From positions 1-12,390 of the forward strand of contig CAYVBE010000126.1 of the NCBI GenBank assembly GCA_964448935.1: a DNA stretch of 12,390 nucleotides. The letters run 5' to 3'. The notes under the pieces are model-generated. The model made no database searches and had not been told where the DNA came from. It saw only the letters and a list, made by a program, of their open reading frames with translations. The stretch comes from CAYVBE01 sp964448935 (GTDB lineage: Bacteria; Planctomycetota; Brocadiia; SM23-32). Shown here in pieces: positions 5,704 to 12,390 of this stretch; within the stretch, counting starts at the first letter, position 1, and the number at the start of each line of letters is the position of its first letter. The position numbers and the translations under genes are program-made.

Positions 5704-8198
5704 GTGGCTACGTCTATGTGGCTGTTGACTCTCTGGTTTGCTCTCCAAGAGCTTGGGCCAGCCCTGGCTGTTGGGATTGCCGCGGGGCAGTTCAACTCTG
5801 CAGTCGAGAGGCTGCGCCAGCGGATCAGGAAGGGCACCACGCCGGACGATATCAAGCAGATGTTCGAGCAGGATTTCCCGCAACTCTCGCGTGCGATTGA
5901 CCAGACTTGGGGCCAGGTCTTCGAGGCGCGGCTGGACATGGAGGACCTCGCCGGGCAGTTGCAGGACATCGCCGACGACATCCAGGCCCTGAAGAGCCGG
6001 CAGGATACGCGCAAGGACACCGTGGACGCCCTGGTGGTGAAGACCCACGAGCTGTTCGATCTGGTGGAGAGGGAGGCGTTGCGCGGGGAGGAGGCCGACG
6101 CGGAGGTCCTGCAGGCGGTGCAGGCCGTGCGTCGCCGTTTCATCCCGTCCCGGCACACGGTTATCCGCGATGTCGAGACCGCCGAGGGCAGGGCGCGCCT
6201 GATGGCCGCGCTGGACCTCCACCCCGCGGATATTGACTTCGACGACCTTCTCCCCAGGGAGGCCGTTCTCGGGGAGGTGCCGTCGGAGGGTAACGTGCTG
6301 ATCACCGGCCTGCCGGGCGCGGGCAAGACGACCCTGATCTACCAGACGCTCGCGCGGGACGAACCGGCCGCCGTCGTCGTGCTGGCGGACGGCTTCGGCT
6401 CCCACGACGACGACCTCCGCCACCTCCTGGCGGACGACCTGCCCGAGGGCTGCTGCATCGTTTACGACAACATCCAGAGGAATGCGGAGTCCTTCATGCA
6501 CTCCATGCAGGCGGCGCTCCAGCAGTGGCCGGATGCCCGCATGCTCGCCGCCTGCAGAACGGTGGACCTGGACCGGGTACACCGAGAGGCTGCCGGGTTC
6601 CGCGAGGCGCTGGATATCCGGCAATCCGTGTCCGTCCCGGTGCTGCAGTCCGCTGAAGCCGAGGAACTGGTGGCTTTGTGTGAGAAGAACTGGGGGATAG
6701 AGGTCGAGAAGGGCCTGCGCGAGTGGTTTCTGAAACGGGCCGGCCACAGATATGCCACGCCGTTCTACTACATATCGCTATTGGCGCCGGTTCGTGCGCG
6801 GGAGGACCGGGTGGCGCATCTCGCCGAGGTCCTCGCCCTGCCGAAAGAGGTGCGGGCGGACGTAACGCTCATATGGCGGGAGTACTTCTCAGACCTCGAC
6901 ACGGAATCGCGCCGTCTGCTCCGCGCCCTGCGCATCGTCCGTGATATGGACTTTCCCACCGATCCCGTGACGGTGGGCCTGATAGCGCAGAGCGTGTTCG
7001 AACTCTCCGGCGTGCAGCAGTCCGAAGCGCTGGAGAAACTGGAGCGGCTCCTCTGGGTCTCCCGAAGCGAGACCGGCACGCTCTCCAGCTACGAAGTACA
7101 GATGTCGGTCGCGCAGCCCACAGCGGACGGTTACCGGAGACTGACGGAGTGGCTCGTCAAGTACTCCGAGAATCCCGAACTGGCGATATCGCTTCTGAAC
7201 GCGGCCGGCAACATGCTGCATTCCGCTTCGGCCCGCGCGGCCACGGCGTCCGACCGTCGTCAGAGGATTACACTCGTCGGGCGACTGTTCGGCGAAGGGC
7301 GGGAGCGAACCCGAAAGACTGGCGACAGCGAACGGTTGGCCATGTTTGCCAACAACCTTTCGCTCTGTATCTCCGACCTTGCCGACGCCGCACGGGACGC
7401 CGAGGAGCGGCGGGATTACCTGCAGCAGGCCGTGGAGGCCATCGAGGAGGCCGTGGAGCTATACCGGGAGCTGAACGTCCCAGCGAACCTGGCGGGGAGC
7501 CTGAACAACGCCTCGGGCCGCTACTCCGATCTTGCGGGTGCGGCGGGGGACGCCGAGGAGCGGCGGGATTACCTGCAGCAGGCCGTGGAGGCCATCGAGG
7601 ANNNNNNNNNNNNNNNNNNNNNNNNNNNNNNNNNNNNNNNNNNNNNNNNNNNNNNNNNNNNNNNNNNNNNNNNNNNNNNNNNNNNNNNNNNNNNNNNNNN
7701 NCCTCGGGCCGCTACTCCGATCTTGCGGGTGCGGCGGGGGACGCCGAGGAGCGGCGAGATTACCTGCAGCAGGCCGTGGAGGCCGTCGAGGAGGCCGTGG
7801 AGCGTTATCGCGCTTTGAGCCTGCGCGAGGATCTCGGGATGGCCCTCGGCACTCTGACAAACCTGCGTCAGGCGATGGCGGGGGCCGCGGAGAGTGTGGA
7901 GGAAACGGCTGAATGGATGTGGAAGGCGGCCCGGTCCATTGACGAGGGCGTGGGCGAGTTCGAAGCCGTAGGCGCCACCTATTGGCTTCTGCAGGCGTAT
8001 CCCCACGGGTGCAGGGTCCATCTGCCGCTGGCGGCGGCCGGCGGTCAAGAATCGCTGGAGAAGCTCCGTGAATACGCGGGCAAGGCCGCCGAGCTTCTCG
8101 CCGCTTTCGGCCGACACGCGGAGGCCGAGGGCTTCGCCGAACTCGCCGATCGGCTGGATGAGCAGGGCGCGGCGGCGCTTCGGGGTGACCACGAGTGA
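5704..8198 (+). CDS. STAND/NACHT-like P-loop NTPase with C-terminal TPR-like repeat array (interrupted by assembly gap)
   Basis: This is a probable signal-transduction ATPase: an N-terminal output region, a regulated NTPase and a repeat sensor. Residues ~4-27 are hydrophobic and may insert in the membrane; ~35-165 are charged, helical and partly coiled-coil-like. The NTPase has Walker A GLPGAGKTT (202-210), a Walker B-like IVYDN (252-256) and a sensor-1-like AACRT (R285). A winged-helix-like region lies at ~395-480. From ~545 come TPR-like helical repeats of 51 residues (core DYLQQAVEAIEEAVELYREL). The 100-N gap shifts the frame artificially; repeat phase predicts a real gap of 62+153k bases, giving 818+51k residues in one frame ending at the TGA at 8196-8198. 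GTG 5704 is the longest start, but AGGAG at 5698-5702 suits ATG 5716 better (13-base spacing). Partners and trigger are unknown; MalT-like regulators and antiphage receptors share this architecture. Confidence 0.78.
7336..7830 (+). repeat. 153-bp tandem coding repeat (51-residue TPR-like units)
   Basis: Units begin GACGCCGAGGAGCGG at 7396, 7549 and 7740. The first two are identical over the 53 bases that can be compared. The 38 bases after the gap (7702-7739) are identical to the matching part of unit one (7511-7548). The unit at 7740 differs from unit one at only a few sites over its first ~70 bases and then diverges. Half a degenerate unit precedes the array (7336-7395, protein LAMFANNLSLCISDLADAAR) and a further degenerate one follows. 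Identity is therefore highest in the middle and falls at the edges. Confidence 0.85.
7602..7701. other. Assembly gap of 100 N
   Basis: A run of exactly 100 N, the conventional filler for a gap of unknown size. The left flank stops at offset 53 of the 153-bp repeat unit and the right flank resumes at offset 115. The missing length should therefore be 62 bases or 62 plus a multiple of 153. Any of these keeps one reading frame, whereas 100 does not. Confidence 0.95.
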
Positions 8199-8260
8199 GA
8201 CTTAATCCTTCTGCGACGGCCGGGCGAACCGCACGGCGGTCCCTCGGTGCTCCAACACTT

Positions 8261-8289
8261 TTGCACGCCTCTCCGCCCTCTGATATAAT
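8261..8289 (+). promoter_or_regulatory. Sigma-70-type promoter with extended -10 for the redoxin-LRR gene
   Basis: A perfect TATAAT at 8284-8289 is preceded by TG one base upstream (TGATATAAT, an extended -10). A weak -35, TTGCAC at 8261-8266, lies at exactly 17-bp spacing. It stands in the 140-bp interval after the NTPase gene and would give a leader of about 40 bases before the ATG at 8339. Confidence 0.6.
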
Positions 8290-8325
8290 CCCGTGCGGCA
8301 TCCAGGCGTTGACGTTTGGTATTCC

Positions 8326-8331
8326 GGAGGG
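8326..8331 (+). promoter_or_regulatory. Ribosome binding site deciding the start of the redoxin-LRR gene
   Basis: GGAGGG lies 7 bases before the ATG at 8339. Together with the signal peptide that begins there and the promoter upstream, it rules out the longer reading frame that opens at GTG 8195. Confidence 0.7.
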
Positions 8332-8338
8332 AAGTGGC

Positions 8339-10336
8339 ATGTCGGGCACTTTTCGGGAATGGTTGGGCCTTGCGGCTGTCCTCGTTTTCTTGGGCGGCCC
8401 GGCGATGCACGCGGGCGGGCAGGAATGGCGCTGGCCGAGCCGGGGGTATCTTACCCAGGACACGGCGCCGGTCTCTCCGTTCAATATCGGGCAGTTGCCG
8501 GTGGGCGCGAAGGCGCCTTCCCTCGAGGTCACCAATGAACTCGGCGAGCCGTTCGACTTTCTCGCCTACATCAGCCGCAAGCCCACCGTCCTGGCGGTCT
8601 ATCAGAGCCGCAGTTGCGGGCACTGCAATTATCAGTTCGCCGAGATGATACGCGCGCAGGAGGAGCTGGAGGCTCTGGGTTACCAGTCCCTGGCCATGAG
8701 CATGGTGCCCCCGCGAGACGTCTCGGGCCGCGGGCCCATGCTGGAACACATGCTCCAGTCCATGGGTCGGAGAAACGAGGCCGGGCGTTACCCGGTCAGC
8801 CCCGCGGAGCTGAAGGCCGAATACGAGAGCCTGCCGTTTCCCGTCCTGGCCGATCCCGACCTGAGCGCCGGCATCGCCCTCGGCGTTGCTTACGGGCGCG
8901 ACGATCCCATGCAGTTGACCTACCCCTTTATGGGCGACGCGACGCGATTGGGCTTCCAGGGCAGCCCGGGCGGCCGCTACGGCCCGGCGCTCTACGTGTT
9001 CAACACCGCCGGCCGCGTGCTCTACCAGTGGGCCTGGCCCGACCATAAGGTGCGTCCCTCCGCCGAGACCATCCTCGCCGCCGCCCGCCACTGCGCGGAC
9101 CCGGCCAACCTGCCCGCCATCGGCCTGGAGGAGGCCCTGGAGGACCCCGACGCCGTCACGCACCTGAGCCTCGCCGACCGCGGCCTGACGGAACTGCCCC
9201 CGGAAGTGCTCGAGCTGAAGAACCTCGAAGAGCTCATCCTCTACGGCAACCGGCTCTCCACGCTGCCGCCCGGCCTGTCGCGACTCCGGAACCTGCGAAA
9301 GCTGGACCTGACACGCAACCGCTTCACCGATCTACCGCCGGTCGTCACCGAGCTGAGGCACCTCGAGGAGTTGCAGCTCTTCGGCAACCGGCTCACCACG
9401 CTGCCCGCCGCGATCGGGCGGCTGAAGAAGCTTGTCAAACTCAACCTGATGTTCAACCCCATCGAGCGCCTGCCCGAGGAGATCGGCGACCTGGCCGAGC
9501 TGCGCTACCTGCGCCTCTGCCGCCACCGCATGAAGCGGCTGCCGGACACCATCGGGCGGCTGACCGAGCTGCGGATGCTCTTCGCGCCCGGCACCAAGAG
9601 GGCGCCGAAGAACGCCGTCGCCGCCGAGATCGAGGGGCTGGAGGCGCTGCCGGAGTCCATCGGCAACCTGGAAAACCTGGTCGAGCTCAACCTGGTCTTC
9701 AACAACCTCGAGACGCTCCCGGCATCGGTCGGCGGGCTCCGGAGCCTGCAGTTTCTGCACCTCTCCGAGAACAATCTGAAACGGCTCCCGCCGGAGCTGG
9801 GCGACCTGCCGCAGATGGGCAATTCGATCTACGGCGAAGGGCTCCACCTGCGCGACAACGAACTGACGGCACTGCCGCCGACCCTGGGGCGGGCGAGCGG
9901 CTACCTCTTCCTCAACGCTTCCTACAACCGGCTGACCGAAATCCCGCCGGAAGTCGCCCGGAACATGCTCAAGGCGTCCTGGGGCGGCATGGGCCTGGCG
10001 CACAACCGCCTGACCGGCCTGCCCGCCGAGGCGTTCTGGAAGCGCCTCAGGGCCGGCCACAATTCTATCCGCGCCATCCCGCCGGCCGCCTTCGAGCGGA
10101 TGGCCGACTACGTGGACCTGAGCCATAACCGTATCCAGTCACTGCCCGAGGCGGTGGCACAGGCGCGCAACGTCCGCGTGCTGGACCTGAGCTACAACCG
10201 CATCAGCGCGCTGCCCGACCTCCCGCAGCCCCCGGACATCGGCCGACTCGACCTGAGCCACAACCGCCTCGCAACCGTGCCCGACTGGATCAACCGGATG
10301 CGCGGAGTAGCCCTGTCCGGCAACCGACCGGACTGA
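8339..10336 (+). CDS. Secreted fusion of a thioredoxin/peroxiredoxin-like domain and leucine-rich repeats
   Basis: The 665-residue protein starts with a signal peptide (basic/polar head, LGLAAVLVFLGGPAMHA, likely cut near residue 26), so it acts outside the cytoplasm. Residues ~50-265 resemble the AhpC/TSA-redoxin branch of the thioredoxin fold: VGAKAPSLEV opening, then SRSCGHCNYQF with CGHC at 93-96, the active-site pair typical of disulfide isomerases and thiol oxidoreductases. From ~272 to the C-terminus about 16 leucine-rich repeats of ~23 residues follow the pattern LxxLPxxIGxLxxLxxLxLxxN; one repeat near 420-435 carries a short insertion. The last repeats end with no capping domain or anchor visible. 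I infer a periplasmic or surface protein in which the LRR solenoid recruits a partner to a redox domain. The domain fusion is unusual; the redox function is probable, the target unknown. It has its own promoter. Confidence 0.85.
   Translation: MSGTFREWLGLAAVLVFLGGPAMHAGGQEWRWPSRGYLTQDTAPVSPFNIGQLPVGAKAPSLEVTNELGEPFDFLAYISRKPTVLAVYQSRSCGHCNYQFAEMIRAQEELEALGYQSLAMSMVPPRDVSGRGPMLEHMLQSMGRRNEAGRYPVSPAELKAEYESLPFPVLADPDLSAGIALGVAYGRDDPMQLTYPFMGDATRLGFQGSPGGRYGPALYVFNTAGRVLYQWAWPDHKVRPSAETILAAARHCADPANLPAIGLEEALEDPDAVTHLSLADRGLTELPPEVLELKNLEELILYGNRLSTLPPGLSRLRNLRKLDLTRNRFTDLPPVVTELRHLEELQLFGNRLTTLPAAIGRLKKLVKLNLMFNPIERLPEEIGDLAELRYLRLCRHRMKRLPDTIGRLTELRMLFAPGTKRAPKNAVAAEIEGLEALPESIGNLENLVELNLVFNNLETLPASVGGLRSLQFLHLSENNLKRLPPELGDLPQMGNSIYGEGLHLRDNELTALPPTLGRASGYLFLNASYNRLTEIPPEVARNMLKASWGGMGLAHNRLTGLPAEAFWKRLRAGHNSIRAIPPAAFERMADYVDLSHNRIQSLPEAVAQARNVRVLDLSYNRISALPDLPQPPDIGRLDLSHNRLATVPDWINRMRGVALSGNRPD
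9155..10330 (+). repeat. Leucine-rich repeat coding array (~69-bp period)
   Basis: About 16 repeats of roughly 23 codons encode LxxLxLxxNxLxxLPxxI units. Their DNA is diverged from copy to copy, in contrast with the homogenised array in the preceding NTPase gene, which suggests an old and stable array. Confidence 0.75.
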
Positions 10337-10453
10337 GGCTGAGACAGGTGTTGTGCGTGTTTCTGCCGCAGCCGATATCCTGATGGGCGAGGACCGAGAC
10401 GACACTCTTCAGCAGTCGGGGGAACAACGTTGAGAGGCATAGAGAGCTGAAGA

Positions 10454-11899
10454 TTGTGGACGTGGCTTGGCCCGGTGCTGATTGCGCTCCTGGCCACCGG
10501 GCCGGCGTCGGGCCTGGAGCCGGGGGAGGGGTTGGAGCTTATCGGGGCGGTGCGGACCCGTCATGCGCGGGAGATCGAGTCCTCCCCCTGGTCCGTTGGG
10601 GCGGAGACTATGGACCGGGACTTCACCATTTATGCTCACTGGCGGGAGTACCTCGGCCCGCTCGGCGTCAAGCGGGCGCGCATCCAGTCCGGCTGGGCCA
10701 AGACCGAGCGGCGCAAGGGGAGCTACGACTGGGCCTGGCTGGACGAGATCATCCCGGACATGGTCGAGCAGGGCGTCGAGCCGTGGGTCTGCCTCTGTTA
10801 CGGCAATCACCGATACGAGGGCGGTGGCGGCACGGGGTTGGGCGGCGGCCTGCCTTCCTCCGAGGAAGCCCTGGCCGCGTGGGACCGCTACGTGGCCGCC
10901 TTCGTCGAGCGCTACGGCGAATACGTGGACGAGTGGGAGGTCTGGAACGAGCCCCGCGGCGACGTCACCCACGAGGAATACGCCCGCTTCCTGATCCGCA
11001 CCGCGCGCGTCATCCGCCGGCTCCAGCCGCACGCCACCGTCATCGGGCCCTCCACCGTGCGGATCAACATCCAGCAGGCGGACGACGTGCTGCGCTACCT
11101 GCAGGCGGAGGGCGCCCCGGGGCTGATAGACCAGGTCATCGTCCACCCCTACAACGAGAATCCGGACGACAGCTACCCCAAGATCGAGCAGCTACGGGAC
11201 GTCATCGCGCACCACAGCGACCGCATCACGATCCGGCAGGGGGAGAACGGCGCGCCGTCGCAGAAAGGCTCGTTCGGCGCGCTCGGGCGCAGCTACGACT
11301 GGAGCGAGCGCAAGCAGGCCAAATGGGCCCTGCGCCGCCTGCTGGGGGACCTGGGGCACGGCGTCCGGCCGTCCAGCTACTTCGCCATCTGCGACATGCA
11401 CTACGGCGACAAGATCAACTACAAGGGCCTGCTGGCCACCAACTCGGACAAGACGGTCCACCACCGGAAGGAGGGCTACTTCGCGGTGCAGCACCTGACG
11501 GCCGTCTTCGACGACACGCTGGAGCGCATCCCCGGCTATCCGTATTACCTGACGCCGTGGCAGAACAACGAGCGGAACCACTCGGCCTTCGGCTACCGCA
11601 AGGCCGACGGGCGGCAGGTGGTGGCCATCTGGCGCAACACGGACCCGCCCGGAGCGAACCGGAGCGTCCGGGAGCTGGACCTGTTCCTGCCCGCCGGCCG
11701 GTTCACCGACCCGGTTCTGGTGGACCTGCTGAGCGGCGAGGTGTATGATATATCCGACGACCGCTGGAGCGCCGAGGAGGGGCCGTGCCACTTCCGGGAC
11801 GTGCCCCTGTACGACTCACCCATCCTCATCGCCGAGCGCAGCGCCATTCCCCTCCGGGCGGAGAATGATGCCGACCGGATGAGGGACGAAGCTCCTTAG
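10454..11899 (+). CDS. Secreted clan GH-A (GH39-like) glycoside hydrolase
   Basis: The 481-residue protein begins with a signal peptide (MWTWLGPVLIALLATGPASG) and is exported. A TIM-barrel glycosidase domain follows. WEVWNEPRG puts the NE pair of clan GH-A at N165-E166 (acid/base), and IRQGENGAPS offers E264 as nucleophile, 98 residues later, a normal clan GH-A spacing. The segment RARIQSGWAKTERRKGSYDWAWLDEII resembles the family 39 and related barrel start. Residues ~370-465 look like a C-terminal beta domain. The start is TTG: an in-frame TGA at 10448-10450 closes the frame upstream and the next ATG would remove the signal peptide, so TTG 10454 is the only start that keeps it. The ribosome binding site is weak (GAGAG). 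Likely substrate is a plant or algal polysaccharide side chain; beta-xylosidase-type activity is one possibility only. Confidence 0.8.
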   Translation: MWTWLGPVLIALLATGPASGLEPGEGLELIGAVRTRHAREIESSPWSVGAETMDRDFTIYAHWREYLGPLGVKRARIQSGWAKTERRKGSYDWAWLDEIIPDMVEQGVEPWVCLCYGNHRYEGGGGTGLGGGLPSSEEALAAWDRYVAAFVERYGEYVDEWEVWNEPRGDVTHEEYARFLIRTARVIRRLQPHATVIGPSTVRINIQQADDVLRYLQAEGAPGLIDQVIVHPYNENPDDSYPKIEQLRDVIAHHSDRITIRQGENGAPSQKGSFGALGRSYDWSERKQAKWALRRLLGDLGHGVRPSSYFAICDMHYGDKINYKGLLATNSDKTVHHRKEGYFAVQHLTAVFDDTLERIPGYPYYLTPWQNNERNHSAFGYRKADGRQVVAIWRNTDPPGANRSVRELDLFLPAGRFTDPVLVDLLSGEVYDISDDRWSAEEGPCHFRDVPLYDSPILIAERSAIPLRAENDADRMRDEAP

Positions 11900-12061
11900 A
11901 GTGTGTATGGAAAGACTGCCCTTCGACGGTTGCGTATCCCTTGCAGTCAATGGTTGTCGTCAGCCGGCCTGGCAACGTGCATATCCCCGGCGGGGGAACG
12001 GGTGTTTCGTACGCGTTTAGCGTCGACTCCCCTGAGGAACTACGTGGAAGCATGCCCACCA

Positions 12062-12078
12062 CGGCTCTGTAAGAGCCG
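12062..12078. repeat. Perfect short hairpin CGGCTC-TGTAA-GAGCCG
   Basis: A 6-bp perfect stem with a 5-base loop. No T-run follows, so it is not a Rho-independent terminator. It sits just before the left arm of the large inverted repeat and may belong to the same repeat family. Confidence 0.6.
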
Positions 12079-12081
12079 CAC

Positions 12082-12156
12082 ATATCAGCCCAGGGCAAGC
12101 CCGCAGGGCGCCGCCCTGGGAACAGGGCGTAGAAACCCATAAAGCCCTGTAGGGGC
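12082..12156. repeat. Left arm of composite inverted repeat (two palindromic blocks)
   Basis: Block A begins with ATATC (12082-12086). It has CCCAGGGC at 12089-12096 pairing with GCCCTGGG at 12113-12120, and GCCC and GGGC pairing inside the loop. Block B is GCCCTGTAGGGGC at 12144-12156. Both blocks recur in reverse order and orientation at 12272-12348. Confidence 0.7.
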
Positions 12157-12271
12157 TTGACATAGCGTTCAGAAGCCAATTCGCCACGAGCGACGGGCCA
12201 ACCGACGCCGTCATGTCACGATATGCTCGGTCAGGGAGGCCGGGCGGGGCGTAGCGGCATAGCTTTGTTCC

Positions 12272-12348
12272 GCCCCTGCAGGGCTCATGCGTTGGTGGTG
12301 CCTCATGACCCAGGGCTGCGCCCGTTGGGCTTGCCCTAGCCCGGATAT
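12272..12348. repeat. Right arm of composite inverted repeat
   Basis: Block B' is GCCCCTGCAGGGC at 12272-12284, the inverse of block B with one change. Block A' runs from CCCAGGGC (12309-12316) through GCCCTAGC (12333-12340) to GATAT (12344-12348). The reverse complement of A' shares AGGGCAAGCCC, GGGCGC and GCCCTGGG with block A in the same order. The arms are separated by about 115 bases without a gene. Confidence 0.7.
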
Positions 12349-12390
12349 TTCAGTGCGCCGTGAAAAGGCGCGGGACTTCAGCGGGACCCG

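Larger units (their letters stand above)
11900..12390. other. Non-coding region rich in hairpin repeats, no gene seen
   Basis: No reading frame here has a credible start, composition or motif. The first ~160 bases show no feature I can name. From 12062 onward the stretch consists of hairpins and short inverted blocks that resemble dispersed intergenic repeats. The region runs to the window edge, so its right boundary is not visible. Confidence 0.65.

Noticed and set aside
5374..6747. 457-codon minus-strand frame across the repeat patchwork and the NTPase 5' end
   Set aside because: Part of it is the translation of period-9 repeats (CVLCVLCG, VDGVDFVDRVD) and the rest is antisense to the NTPase; no coherent protein.
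8195..8338. Upstream extension of the redoxin-LRR gene to GTG 8195
   Set aside because: The extension would cover the extended -10 promoter and ribosome binding site and bury the signal peptide 48 residues inside the protein.
10351..10379. Possible promoter TTGTGC - 17 bp - GATATC before the GH39-like gene
   Set aside because: Only about half of each hexamer matches consensus; the -10 lacks the key final T. Not strong enough to annotate.
12157..12162. Consensus -35 hexamer TTGACA
   Set aside because: No -10-like sequence at 16-18 bp downstream and no gene follows.

Overview
The window is a GC-rich stretch of bacterial DNA with six intact or near-intact genes, all on the + strand, plus one gene remnant on the - strand. 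It probably comes from a draft or metagenome assembly, because a run of exactly 100 N (7602-7701) sits inside one gene. Three things suggest Planctomycetota or a neighbouring free-living lineage: a Gfo/Idh/MocA oxidoreductase beside glycoside hydrolases, a secreted leucine-rich-repeat protein, and intergenic DNA full of short dispersed repeats of a kind I associate with planctomycete genomes. This placement is inference; no marker gene here settles it.

Layout. 86-2485 encodes a GH9-like glycoside hydrolase without a signal peptide. 2544-3743 encodes a Gfo/Idh/MocA NAD(P)-dependent oxidoreductase. 3765-5123 encodes a class II CCA-adding tRNA nucleotidyltransferase with an HD domain. The first two could cooperate in intracellular sugar processing; the third is a housekeeping gene. 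5124-5703 holds no intact gene. It contains the first ~45 codons of an AIM24/TIGR00266-family gene on the - strand, with its ribosome binding site, and then a patchwork of short period-9 and other repeats. One copy of the same repeat supplies the last codons of the CCA gene.

5704-8198 is a P-loop NTPase of STAND/NACHT-like layout. It has an N-terminal hydrophobic and helical region, the NTPase, a winged-helix-like region and a C-terminal array of TPR-like repeats. The repeats have a 153-bp (51-residue) period, and the parts of the central copies that can be compared are identical in DNA. The assembly broke inside this array. Unit phase on both sides predicts a true gap of 62 + 153k bases, which restores one reading frame, so this is one gene and not two.

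8339-10336 encodes a secreted protein that fuses a thioredoxin/peroxiredoxin-like domain (CGHC) to about 16 leucine-rich repeats. It has its own extended -10 promoter. 10454-11899 encodes a secreted clan GH-A (GH39-like) glycoside hydrolase that starts at TTG. 11900-12390 has no gene. It carries hairpin-forming repeats arranged as a large imperfect inverted repeat (12082-12156 against 12272-12348).

The most interesting elements are the repeat-homogenised NTPase, a candidate sensor or defence-type receptor; the redoxin-LRR fusion; the AIM24 remnant next to a dispersed repeat; and the composite inverted repeat at the right end. I see no complete CRISPR, insertion sequence, tRNA or rRNA.
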